A stretch of 64,000 nt of DNA from Ostrinia nubilalis (taxonomy: Eukaryota > Arthropoda > Insecta > Lepidoptera > Crambidae): assembly GCF_963855985.1 (NCBI RefSeq), contig NC_087092.1, forward strand, positions 14,074,001 to 14,138,000, read 5' to 3'. The notes under the pieces were generated by a model that saw only the letters and a program-made list of their open reading frames with translations, did not search any database and had not been told where the DNA came from. This document shows, in pieces, positions 53,349 through 64,000 of the stretch; positions within the stretch are counted from its first letter, which is position 1; every line of letters begins with the position of its first letter. A program made the translations under genes and the position numbers.

Positions 53349-53648
53349 TACTCCGAAAGGAATACAACCAGAAAAGAATAGATCATAGAATAGAATCATA
53401 GGGATCATCTTACCCCTACCTGGGGGATCATCTTACCCACAGGGGTGTACAAGATGATCACTTTGTAAGGTTTTGCAAAAAATGAAATATTTTAATGAAA
53501 CCTCAATTAATTTCTGGTTTTGAGTATAAGGAAAGTTGGATAGATAAATATACTAGTAGTAATCGTCTTTATTTTTGGTTTACATTGAAAAATATGTATT
53601 TTATAGCGATTCCCGCTTAAGGGGATCATCTCGTACTACTTTCCCCTA

Positions 53649-54599
53649 CGTAAGTTCGTAAGTTTTTTTTCTAGCTCAAATAATAAGCAAATGGAATATT
53701 ATTTATTAAAATTCTTCATTACTACAAAAACTCTATTATTTAAGCTATCTAAAAAACCAAGTACCAACATTGTGGCTCCAAAAATGAGAGCAATACGAAG
53801 CTTCAAACTCTCAGAGAGCCAAAAACAGCCGTGCGGCGTGCAAAGGTTGCTCTCACCCTAAGGTTAGCGCTCCAACTTCTTAAGCTTATAGAAAGGCGAA
53901 GGAACGCCCATTTGAATAAAACTTGTAATAGTGGTTTCATGTGTTCCTTGACAATTGATTTGGCTTAGAAAAAAGTTATAAGAAAACGTAGAATTCCTTT
54001 AAAATTGCGATTAATTGACTCACGAAATAGCGTACATATTATTTTTCGGGTGTCCCCTATTTCGTGACACTACCGAATCAAGGATATTATGGATAACATT
54101 TTGATGCTTGGTTTTTAAATAATTATTTATGATAATTTAAATGTAAGTTATGAAACAAATAATGCATTTATTTAAGTTTCTCATGACCTAAATTCGGTAT
54201 ATGTTTCGTTCACTAGAATTTATATGACACGAGTTTGAAGTTCACATAAATGACCAATTTTAAGATAAATTAGCATAAGTACTACCAGTGCAATTTTGGT
54301 TTTAATTCGATTTGTTTTATTTATCTTTGTTTATTTGTGTAATATATGGGATAGATAATAGTTAATAGACACAATTTGACAAAAATCCATGAATTTTACT
54401 TGGGGAATTTGGAATAATCAATATCACGAAACAAGAAACCGTATTATTGTTACTTTTTTCCAAGTTCTTGATATGTAAATGTATAGTGTTAGGTACTTTT
54501 ATGATACATACCATCAAAGAAATTGACATATTTTTTAGTTTTTTTAATACTGACCTACCTACCTAGATAAAACATTTATTAATTACTTACTTTTTATTA
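53649..54599. other. No recognisable gene
   Basis: AT-rich, unrecognised. Confidence 0.45.
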
Positions 54600-54639
54600 T
54601 GAATCATTGGCGTATCTGGGGTTATTTCAGCGGGGGCTA

Positions 54640-54870
54640 CCCTCACTTCAAGCAGCTCCAGAGATGGGATTAGGGGGAAGGGAGGCCAGCCCCCCCCCCC
54701 CCCCTCCACATTTCTGATGGCTTGTATAAATATTTTCACATACTTATCGTCAGAAATAAGAAATCAAAATTTCATGGGTACGAAGGGGGGGGGGGGGGGA
54801 TGGTTATATAAATATTTTCACATATTGTTACAATTAACAAATCAAAATTTTATACGTAGGTACGTACCTA
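54640..54870. repeat. Diverged tandem duplication with poly-C and poly-G runs
   Basis: A unit including TATAAATATTTTCACATA and AATCAAAATTT occurs at about 54715-54785 and again at about 54800-54860. A C run of about 14 (54691-54704) precedes the first copy and a G run of about 15 (54785-54799) precedes the second. The homopolymer lengths are prone to sequencing error. Confidence 0.6.
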
Positions 54871-56904
54871 GCTAGACTCACATTACTTCTCATAAATATT
54901 TCAGGTAAGTAATATCGTCAGTTTCACACAATTAATTTATTCTAAATGTATATTTTCGTTTTTAAATTTATTAAACCCTTAATCATTATTAAAATATCCT
55001 AACTCGATCCATAAAACCTTATCCCGAAATAGGGGACATGAGTTCACGAACTTAGAATCAGAGCAAAATTTTATCACGAAACAGGATCCAAACAAGAGGT
55101 CCACAGAAAAATTAATATTAAAAAAAGTTCAAACTATATAACTATAATTTATGTATTAAGTTACTGTCAAAAGACCAAAGTTTAGCATACAAAAGCTTTC
55201 ATACTGATATCATGCTTGGTTATTTTTAAATAAAATGTTAAAGTCGTAAGTGCCTTAATATACCGAAGTAGGGGGCACTTACCTTATACTTAATTACGTA
55301 AGTAGTAGTCCAGTAAAATTGTCGCCTCTCGGGGGTCACGTGGTGTAGGAATGTTCGCTTAAATGTTCATCAAAAAGACGAGTGGTATACAGAATAAGTA
55401 GTAATGACAAAACGAATACTCTTTAATCTGTGGCGTAAAAACTAATCGGAGTTTTATTGACAGACAATAAAATGCACAAGGCAGTCTGTATTTCGATCTC
55501 AGCTCCCAGCTTAATATAAGACCATCCCGTATTTTAGAATAATAGCAAGCCGCAGGGCTAGTGCTGAGGAACACCACACCAACTTCGATGTTATTACCAA
55601 AAAGTGCCCTCAGAAATATATGCTTTAGCACCAAAATGTTACCAAAATAATGCGGCTCTTGTCCCTCGCGGCAAATTTAGGAAAATACGTACATTCCAAT
55701 TGAAAGCCCTACAGGTGGAAGTTTAATCTTAACCGGCACGCTGTATCAGACAGTTTACGTATTTAAATTTCCTCATTTTTACTTTTTGAAGCAACATAAC
55801 TCGGGTACTTGACTCAATACTTATATTAAAGTAAGAGTTACTGTATCCAAGTCTTATTTGAGAGGTATAATCTCTAATGAAAGTGCTCTCTAACAATTTC
55901 TAAGAAGTCGTATCGATACAAACTAATAATAGTTATTCATTGGAAATTGGAATAATAAGCTTAATACAGAGAAATAGAGAATAAACTAAAGCTGAACTTC
56001 AGCTAAATTTCTCATTTCTAATAGCAGACTAATATGGGCATGTTCCGATATGAACTATTATTTGATCCAGTGTAAAACGATATCCCTGCTGACCGTCAAA
56101 GCTCGGGCATTCATTGCATTGCAGAGCTGAACGTTGCAATCAATAGCGGACACAACTTTCCGAATCCGTTGTCATACATTTGCCACGAAACAATGGCTCG
56201 TATTGACGTTTACTTCACATCCAGATGAAAAAAAAGCGCTGAGCTTGGAACCATATGGACGTGTATCTAGTTGTAGGCACATGTAGTTGTAAAACAGCTC
56301 GTATTACAAAGAGATAAGACGCCACTCTGTTTAGCTTGATATAATGTCGTCGGTAGTACATGCGTCTATTTACCTGGGGGTTTGAGACGACAGTATTTCA
56401 CGACTGCTTTCTGAAAGCATATGACCTTTCTAAAGAAATGAAATGTTTACATAAAAACTGGAATTAAAGAACTTCGTTTCTGAATATTAACCGAGTTCCT
56501 ACTTTTTCTGTTTGAGGGAAATTCTGGAAGTTTAAATATTATAATACTCATCTTAAAAGACAGAAGAAGTTTTCTTCTACTTTTCCAAGTCACAATGCTT
56601 TTATGTAAAATATAAATCCAATATTTTTTGTGAACATATTCTATAATAGATCTAACAATTCGAAATAGTTCGTACAAAGGTACGCATTAAAAGGAGCCAT
56701 AAAAGACGGTCCTTACACGTATGTTGGACACAATAAGATCAGAAAAATCGTCTACAAATTGCTAGAAGTTTGGTGCAAATTCATATGTGTTATAAACGCT
56801 ATAACGCTTCAAAAATACCGCAGGCTTTTATATTATCAGCAAAGCTTGTGTAATTAAAGCTTAAATTCCAAAACCTGTACGAAATATGATTACAAAGCTA
56901 CGAA
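54871..56904. other. No recognisable gene in about 2 kb
   Basis: Frames of 76-91 codons on the minus strand (55359-55634, 56447-56677) have no recognised motif. Confidence 0.4.
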
Positions 56905-56975
56905 AATTTTAACGTAGCTACGAGTATGTACGTAGCTTCGTAGCGTACCGTAGCAGCTACGGATTACACCGTTAT
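56905..56975. repeat. CGTAGC/GCTACG-rich cluster
   Basis: Overlapping CTACGA, ACGTAGC and CGTAGCTACG motifs in both orientations, partly self-complementary. It resembles the clusters at 10797-10862 and 18470-18515. Confidence 0.6.
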
Positions 56976-57087
56976 TAGAACGGCGTAGCATCAATAGAGG
57001 GTTCCGGATAGGTCGCGATTTTATTATACCGTTACCGGTATAACAGTAATAACCTTGGCAGTTATGAAAAATGTTGCCAGTCCCTCA

Positions 57088-57272
57088 ATCCGGGGCATAT
57101 TCGAATTTCATTTCATCTCAACTATAGAAAAGATATACCTAATAGTATTTTAATATGGCCTCAAGGTTTTTTCTTTGCACAACGTCCGAGGCATATTCGA
57201 ATTTAATCTCATCTTACTATAGAAATATTATACCATTTTATTATAGCTCCAAGGCTTTTTCGTTCATAATTT
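57088..57272. repeat. Tandem duplication of about 97 bp
   Basis: CCG(G/A)GGCATATTCGAATTT, ACTATAGAAA and CAAGG.TTTTTC recur in the same order at about 57090 and 57187, with roughly a quarter of bases changed. Confidence 0.65.
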
Positions 57273-57784
57273 TATTTTAAGAGACAATAACAGTGAAAGA
57301 GAAAACTTAGTTCTCAAAAAAGCAAAATGTTCGTCAATCTAATTTACCTCGAAACTTTTCACGGGGCAACAGATTATTTTTTAGTAGAAAAAAATACAGA
57401 AAGTTGTTCCATTAAATCCAGTTTACCGCCGCAATCGCTAATAGGTTCTCGATTTTGTTTGGAAAATATGCGCGGCCGCTGCGGTTTTGTTTTGAATACT
57501 TTCGCAAACACTTTTTGATAGCTCGGATTTGTTCTACGAGTATTGCCCGGAGTTTATTGCATGCTATGCCGCATTTCTCTTTTAAAACCCCGTTAGGTAT
57601 TTGAATTAGGTAGGTATTTGAAAAAAAAAAAAGTTATTGCACAGAAAACCTCAAACTATAGCTTATAACCTCTATAGCCTATAGCTTATGTTTCTGTAGC
57701 TATAACTTACACCGAATGATTACTTTAAAGTAATATCTGTCAATCGTTGATAACAGTTCCATGAAAAAAATTAGGAACAAAAAT
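57273..57784. other. No recognisable gene
   Basis: Unrecognised. Confidence 0.45.
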
Positions 57785-58019
57785 CCCAACTAATAATATT
57801 ATAAATGCGAAAGTAACTCTGTCTGTCTGTCTGTCTGTTACGCTTTCCCGCTTAAACCTCGCAACCGATTTTGATGAAATTTGGCATAGAGATAGTTTGA
57901 GTCCCGGGAAAGAACATAGGATAGTTTTTATCCCGGTTTTTGAAACAGGGACGCGCGCGATAAAGTTTTTCTGTGACAGACAAAATTCCACGCGGGCGAA
58001 GCCGCGGGCGGAAAGCTAG
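57785..58019 (+). mobile_element. Short non-autonomous Helitron, near-identical to 2971-3201
   Basis: Starts CCCAACTAATAATATTATAA and ends GCGGGCGGAAAGCTAG. Over the shared length the only difference I can find is extra bases in the AATAATATT start. The near identity of two copies 55 kb apart implies recent spread of this subfamily. Confidence 0.9.
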
Positions 58020-58076
58020 TGAGTTTATATTTATTACTAACATAATTGGATCTTTGTAATCTGAATAAATGAAATT

Positions 58077-58097
58077 TATTATTATTATTATTATTAT
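58077..58097. repeat. (ATT)n microsatellite
   Basis: Seven uninterrupted ATT units a short way past the Helitron. Confidence 0.8.
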
Positions 58098-58494
58098 ATT
58101 TATTAAAATGGGTTAAAAAATAAAGTAGAGATTATTGTTTTTTTTAATCATTACAAAGGCAGGTATTTGACCACAATCGCACCTTTGTTGTTTGTTTTTA
58201 AATTAAATTATGTATTTGTAATTAAGAAACCTTCACGGACCAAGAGAATATATTTTGGTTTTATCTTATGTCTTTTTATATAACTTTGTAATACAAAGAT
58301 TATAATAAACAATCAAGTAATGAAAAGAACAGAGATTAACTAGACGATTAACGTTACTTTGAACGATAAGGATAAGGAGCCGCAGGCTGTTTTAGTAGAT
58401 TGATTAAGCTTTGTCCTTCGTCTGTAAATGAATCGCAATTACTTACAAATAATAAATTAACTGTAGCTTAGTTTATTTACGTTATTATACGTAA

Positions 58495-58609
58495 AGGCTC
58501 GACCAAACCAACGCGTGCAGTCCGCCTGCGCGATGGCGATCAATGCGTTTACGTATGATCGCCATCGCCTTCGCGCACGCGGGCTGCACGCGTTGATTTG
58601 GTCGAACCT
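58495..58609. mobile_element. PIF/Harbinger-type MITE, TAA duplication (115 bp)
   Basis: Ends AGGCTCGACCAAACCAACGC and GTTGATTTGGTCGAACCT are inverted, continuing through GCGTGCAG and GGCGATGGCGATCA-like text. TAA flanks both ends (58492-58494 and 58610-58612). GC-rich, almost fully self-complementary. Confidence 0.8.
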
Positions 58610-58611
58610 TA

Positions 58612-58849
58612 AGGGCCCTTTTCCATGGCAATACAGTTTTGCGGGATGATCCACACACGACACACAAGTAAGACACAAGAGTGTGTTCGAATTCCGAATT
58701 AAAACGGATCGTTTTTTTGCGGAACACTGCAAAAGAGATGTTCGTGTGAATATAAAATAACGTAAATACACACTACAAAACGGGATCCTTGTGTGTTCAC
58801 ACGACAGTCCACTTTTGCGGGAAAACTGGACTGCAGTGGGAAAGGGCCT
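58612..58849. mobile_element. TTA-flanked MITE abutting the previous one (238 bp)
   Basis: Ends AGGGCCCTTTTCCATGGCAA and the complement of TGCAGTGGGAAAGGGCCT are inverted. TTA flanks both ends (58609-58611 and 58850-58852). TTTTGCGGGA recurs in both halves. Its left duplication overlaps the right duplication of the neighbouring MITE. Confidence 0.75.
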
Positions 58850-58852
58850 TTA

Positions 58853-59972
58853 TACCTACCTAGATGGGTTTCCGGCTAAAGTTAATGAGAATGATCAACA
58901 TTAATATAAATTCTGCGAACTAATCTACATTTTGTTATTAATGGATTGCTATGTTTTAATCATTATTATACTGTTGGGTATAAATAAGGAATATTATTTG
59001 AAACTACCTTTTACCCGCGGCTTCCGTAATTAACTTAGATTAATCCTTCAAGCTCCGCGAATCTAGACACAATAGATAAATAATCAATTGTTATGACATT
59101 AATTAATGCCGTCTGGGACTCAATCGGTTAAGAAGCTGTTTCTTCGGTATTAAAACAATTCGATTACATTTATCATAACACTACTGTATTTATTACTTAG
59201 TGCTACCTATCAGCTGGATAAACCATTAAGTTTCTTCAACATTCGACTTCATAATAGCATTAGAGAATTCGCCACAAACGACAATCCTCTCGGGGTGTGT
59301 TGGGCTCTGATAACAATAAACTATTTATTGGTTAAATAACATCGAATAGAATATTTGCCTTATTGACGACAGTCGCAATTTTTTTATCTTAAGAATTTGT
59401 AATGAAATACCGTTGGGATATGTGAAGTTACAGAAGCTGGAATTTTGTAGAGAAACTAATCTTATTTTTTTATCAAATTTTAAACTTACGACGAATCTAG
59501 GACTTCTTTTTCTCGTGTTTGTTGAGGTTACCCTGGCTATAACCTCACTAGACGTTTGACATGGCTAAACAAGACCGACATCAGCAGTAAGTACCTAACC
59601 TTTGATTTCGTAAATCATAATTATTTTCTGCAAACAGGTTGATTATACCGTGTTTTAGTCAAAGTGAGAACGTCTTAAACTGTATCTCTCTCTTACCTGG
59701 AGTTGAATTCAAAGACCGGATCGGGAGTCACCCTCACACCATAGACCTTCTGTTAATTAATTGGCCCGCCAACAAATCACAACATAAAAAAGTTTTAACA
59801 AGCCGTTAATTTTTACAGCCGAGTTCATGAGCCGAGGGTTAATAACGAACTTTTCCCTATAAAATATGTATGGATAGCTGATCGAGAAAATTATTCCGTT
59901 TACACCTTACCTACGGTGGATGATGGACCTTAATTACTTCATTAGGCTACCAACGCAGGCATTTAAGGCAGG
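58853..59972. other. No recognisable gene
   Basis: Unrecognised on both strands. Confidence 0.45.
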
Positions 59973-60207
59973 GCACAGTGGGCGGGGCACATAGCTCGTA
60001 GAGACGATGGCCGTTGGGGCAGGAAAGTTCTCGAGTGGCGACCACGGGCTGGAAGACGTAGCGTGGGCAGGCCTCCTACTAGGTAGACCGACGATCTGGT
60101 AAAGGTCGCGGGAAGGGCCTGGATGCGGGCAGCGCAGGACCGTTCATTATGGAAAATCTAAGGGGAGGCCTTTGTCCAGCAGTGGACGTCATTTGGCTGA
60201 AACGAAA
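59973..60207 (+). pseudogene. LINE (RTE-like) reverse transcriptase C-terminal tail
   Basis: Text encoding WAGHIARRDDGRWGRK, LEWRPRAGRRS, VGRPPTR.TDDLVKVAG and WMRAAQDRS, then the CCTTTGTCCAGCAGTGGACG 3' end. It is the same subfamily as 25977-26400, with fewer disabling changes but shorter (about 65 codons). Confidence 0.82.
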
Positions 60208-61946
60208 CAGTGGACCGGCTTTTATCGCACACGCAGAGGTATAATCCTGATTGAATGATACATTTACAAGGCTTTATTTCGAAAATGTGATACGCGACAG
60301 ACTATTCATCTGAAATTCTGAATACAACCAATTACAAATGTTCGATCGCGACCCTGCCACTATACATAACAAATTCAATTTGTTATAGTGCCTGTATCGC
60401 TCATCCTTTGGAAATGTGATGTTCGTACTAGTACTACGTCAAAGGCAACAAAATATTAATTTGTACAAAAAAGGTAAAAGTATACCGATCCTATATTTCG
60501 TCCTTTAACCTACATTCACAAAATTCAACAAAATTGTTCTTATTCCGCTCACCGATTTTTGTGATGGTCACCGGGCAGCTCGCGGGCATAACGGTTTCAA
60601 CTCCATTTTCCGGAAAGCTTGTCCTTGGTGTCACTGCTAATAATTGTTTTTATTGTCTTTCTTTCTCATTCATGCCGCAATCACAGGACGAGTGAGACAG
60701 GAAGAGCAATGTTTATCGGAATTTTGCGGAATATGGCCTTTGTTATTTGTACCTCGGGCTAAATTGAGTGAAGGTAATTGGTTCGTTGTTTGGAACGGCT
60801 CTGAGAGTAATTATCTAGTGCGATAACGAGCCTCGTGTTGCCAGTGTTCCAGAGTTCGAATCTTATTGGGTTGGACTGTGTTGCCAGCCTCAGGAACCAT
60901 TGATCATTGTTTCAATTAGATTGGCTACATGATACACTGACCACTTACGTAATTGAACATCTTCGAATGACTAATATTTATTTTGTTACTTTAAAAAACC
61001 CTCCTGGCGCAGTCGGGTAAAATGTAGGTTCTTTCAGACTTCAATAGTTTTCCATTGGGATATTTCCACTTAAATTGTTTATCCCAAAAACTTTTGAACG
61101 TTTAACCCGTGCCTTGAATGGACTCTTGTTATTGTTAAAAGTTCTAAATAAATGTGTATCTTTTCGATGCTTAAAGCTATTCACAAGGGTTAGCTATTAC
61201 ACAAATTCAACCAAAGACCACTATAAACCTGTTTTCATTTTTTTATTTATTTTTAAACTAAACCAGCTACATAAAACGTTAGGATCTGTTCTTAGTAGGT
61301 ACTCGAGTTCTTAGCTAGAAAACAAATGCAACTGTACTTACTGTAAACATCTGTGACCCAGCTATTTATAGAATTCCACGTACTTACCTGGACTCAACTT
61401 TTATGGCCCACACGTGATGTTACCTTCGGGGAGCACCGACCACGTTACGACTGCAGTTTTATTACGGTCCTCGCCTATCACTATATGGGAGATAATAGTC
61501 ATACCCAAGAGTCATACAGACCGCAGTATTGTCATTGATAACAGCTTTTCATTTTGGCCTAGGCCTTCATTTTCTTTTTTTACAATTTAAATTCATTTTA
61601 ACAAAAATGTTCGTGATTTTAAACCTTTTGAAACATATCAAAGGTTTCAAATCAAAACGGCTATATGTAAATGAAGGTACAAAAACCATTCATAGGATTA
61701 AAAATTAAGTGCCTCAACCATAGCACTGTAAAATGTTTTAGCCTGGAAAGCTTGAACGTCGATTTCAATTATTGAAACAATCAGTAGCAAATACGTGCTT
61801 CTCTCAAATACGTACACCGTTTCCATCTCCAATTCAATATCGCTCGCAGCTCCAATAATGCACAATGTACAGACAGGCACATCAAGCTAAAAAACTGGCA
61901 TCTTAAAAATACAATAAAATAAAAAATTAAATAAGAAAAATTAACT
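60208..61946. other. No recognisable gene
   Basis: A short match to one end of the 9187-9727 element (near 60554) and the ACCCTCCTGGCGCAGTCGGG fragment (60999-61018) are the only repeats noticed. Confidence 0.4.
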
Positions 61947-62030
61947 TACGCCAATTTTCACCATTAATCTCTAATTTTGATTTCATAGGGGTCACTTAAA
62001 AATTAGGGATTGATAGTGAAAACGGGCATT
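61947..62030. mobile_element. MITE, same family as 10632-10735
   Basis: TTTTCACCATTAATCTCTAA at the left and TTAGGGATTGATAGTGAAAA with CGGGCAT at the right are inverted. About 84 bp. Confidence 0.7.
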
Positions 62031-62074
62031 AAACTAACATAATATTCTCGGCATTTGGCTTATCTCTCCTCTTA

Positions 62075-62262
62075 ACAGCTTGTCTTTCGACAAAGGCCTC
62101 CTCTAAGGATTTCCATTTGTTTCTGTCTTTTGCTGTACGTAACCATTCTGGCCCAGCTACTTGCTTCAAATTGTCTTCCCATCGCTTTGGTTATCTTCCG
62201 CTACTTCTTCTGCTTTCTCTAGGGTACCATTCCGTTATTATTCTGGTCCATTTCTCTTTATT
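62075..62262 (-). pseudogene. LINE reverse transcriptase C-terminal tail, second subfamily
   Basis: The minus strand reads TRIITEWYPRESRRSSGR, then (after a disrupted codon or two) RWEDNLKQVAG, EWLRTAKDRNKWKSLEEAFV and ERQAVKRR. This is the same C-terminal architecture as the other LINE tails but a distinct sequence group (ITEWYPR, EEAFVERQ). Confidence 0.8.
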
Positions 62263-62387
62263 TTCTCTTAACATAATAATATGTCATGTTATCTTCATTT
62301 TAATTTCCTGCATAATGATTGTACTTTTTCAAACCTTGTCTTCCCTGATCTTTTTTAATTGCACACTGGCATCATACACAGTTGTAA

Positions 62388-62442
62388 TAGGTTTAATTTT
62401 GCAACAAAAAATTATAGTCTGATGTGCTGTCGACTGTACCAC
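62388..62442 (-). repeat. End of the CACATCAG dispersed repeat
   Basis: AGTCTGATGTGCTGTCGACTG preceded by TTGCAACAAAAAATTATAG; matches 29199-29245 in inverted orientation. Confidence 0.6.
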
Positions 62443-64000
62443 GCCAACGAAAGAATTAATACAAAACAAAGACGCATCAAATCGGATTGGTTAAAATTAA
62501 ATCTTTAATCCGCTGTGATGTTGTAGGGCAATCGGTAAATGGCGGTTTCAGCGCGTGTAGGATTTGGGCAGGGCTTAACCATTTCAGTATAACTAGTGAT
62601 GCATGTGTTAACCAACTAATTAACTACTAATCCCAGTGATAATGGAGGTTTGTGCTACAGGAGCGTGATAGGTACGTAAGTTATTATTTCATATATTATG
62701 ACGATTTGTATAGGTTAGAAGAGAAACTAAGCAATTATTCAATGTTCAGCAAAAAGTTTCAACGCTGAAATATGATTTTTCTAAAGCCATTTTACTATGT
62801 TGAAAATATTTCCTTTTAAGTGTTTCAGTTCAGAGTCAGCTTTAAGGGATGAGAAAGAGGATTTTACAGGCAATAAGTCGCCAACAAAACGTTATTTATA
62901 AGCTCCTTTTCAGTTGCTAGTCGTCGCCTACGAATGACTATTGTCTACCGATGTTCAAAAATAATTTCTAACATTATACGAGTAAGTATGGATTGTTTTG
63001 AAGAGATTAAATGAAACAAAGGAGATCTTTTGATTTGATTTTATTTTCATAATATTCAACTGTTGACAGATAACAAATGATCTTATAATATCCAATTTGT
63101 ACATGATGACTTAAGAAAATATGGCAACACTCATATTTTAACAATAAATACGTGATGGTAAATTGATGTTTTTGAGGTTGTTATTAAAATTATTTTCGCT
63201 GTAAACATTACATAGACACAATGGAAGAGATATATTATAAGAGCAGTCTCCAAATCAGCCGTATACAAGGCGAAAAAAAATGAAAATGAAAGATCTTACA
63301 GTTAAACCAATAAAATAAAATATGAGCGCAAGTACTTTCCCGCAAATATAAAACAAAGCCTAATACTGTAAACTATCGTTCGGGATACCTATTATTAATA
63401 AGATAGCCGGCAGAATTGGAGAGCACTAATTTATTATTCTTAGTCATAAAGTAGAGCCCGGTGGGACCGTGGTCTTAATAAATTAAAAATTAAAATAACA
63501 GTGCATTTCTATGCAAAGCAAATTAGAAAATATTAACCATTAAGAATATTGCATATGCGTCCTCCATGTACTTTTTAAATCCCTTCCCCGAGCTTAGCTT
63601 AGCACGGAGGAAATAATAAAAATAGGACGCGTGTTTGCGGGATTATTGCGAGCAATTTGCCAGGAAATTTATTCCGACTATGAAATCTGCGAAATGATCT
63701 TTTTTATTGCCACCGCCCCACCGCCACGCACGTTCGCCGTCGACTGCGAAAAACTATTGCACTTTATTCGAATTGTAAAAATATAAACGAAACTCTTCTC
63801 ACGACTTCAAATGCTCAACCAGCGATTTATTTCTAAAATATTATCGAAATTTAAATTACACCCTTTCTCTAAGCGATGATATATCATGACGAAGTAATAA
63901 CACTGACAACTGTACATAGAAATAGGCAAATTTCATTGTCTGATTGGCGGAATCAAGATAATACTTGAACGCTTTGGTTCATTACTATCAGTAAATTTAT
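62443..64000. other. No recognisable gene
   Basis: Unrecognised; a short GC-rich patch (CACCGCCCCACCGCCACG) near 63712-63729 has no assignable role. Confidence 0.45.

Larger units (their letters stand above)
52218..53646. mobile_element. TA-flanked element with pogo-type remnant (1.43 kb)
   Basis: Ends GGGGAAAGTAGTACGAG and its complement are inverted and flanked by TA (52216-52217 and 53647-53648). Beyond the ends, AGATGATCCC-type motifs recur on both sides (near 52253, 52590 and 52615; inverted near 53402, 53424 and 53452), likely subterminal protein-binding repeats. The interior holds a C-terminal zinc-finger remnant (52702-52913) and another MITE (53017-53348). TA duplication and the zinc finger together suggest a pogo-like member of the Tc1/mariner group. 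Confidence 0.75.

Overview
This 64 kb window is AT-rich nuclear DNA from an insect, almost certainly a moth or butterfly (Lepidoptera). The evidence is repeats typical of lepidopteran genomes: short Helitrons ending in CTAGT with a GCGGGCGGAAGC-like 3' end, LINE tails encoding the WAGHIAR / EAYVQQW C-terminus, the GGTTCCGTAGCC / GTGCGCGAGTCC repeat, the AACCGACTTC-AAGGAGGAGG repeat, and many GTAGGTA/TACCTAC runs. I cannot name the species. I found no convincing host protein-coding exon, rRNA or functional tRNA. The window reads as intergenic or intronic sequence filled with transposons of different ages.

Bases 1-9,700: truncated Helitron and LINE tails, then a TA-flanked inverted-repeat element split by a LINE tail and a Helitron (2559-3507). 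Next comes a four-layer stack (3890-6668: TTA-flanked foldback, then a Helitron-like repeat, then a hAT-like element with an 8-bp duplication, then further repeats), followed by a series of MITEs and hairpins (7155-9727).

Bases 9,700-31,000: more MITEs, a tRNA-derived SINE (11574-11882, minus), LINE tails, and a second deep stack (14071-17535). In that stack a hAT-like element with a clean 8-bp target duplication carries a 1.1 kb near-palindrome and sits in a Helitron-like repeat; the uninterrupted version of its target is visible near 6215. Long single-copy-looking stretches separate these.

Bases 32,088-40,396: the main landmark, a complete 7.2 kb BEL/Pao LTR retrotransposon on the minus strand (32979-40177). 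It has a 5-bp duplication (CTTCG), LTRs differing only by a 2-bp indel, a tRNA-Tyr primer-binding site, gag, aspartic protease, reverse transcriptase, RNase H and integrase. It is dead as it stands: reverse transcriptase has a frameshift and a 0.96 kb piggyBac-like MITE splits RNase H. About 140-bp inverted repeats rich in TGTTGTCCCCCC flank it and look like the ends of an older element that received it.

Bases 40,400-64,000: mostly unrecognised DNA with a perfect 28-bp hairpin, a Helitron, an internally deleted Tc1-like transposon (46977-47971), a 1.4 kb TA-flanked element with a decayed PHD-like zinc finger of pogo-transposase type and a second pogo-like MITE inside it (52218-53646), a Helitron nearly identical to the one at 2971, two abutting MITEs (58495-58849) and more LINE tails. 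Interactions here are between elements: insertion order can be read from target duplications, and no gene pathway is present.
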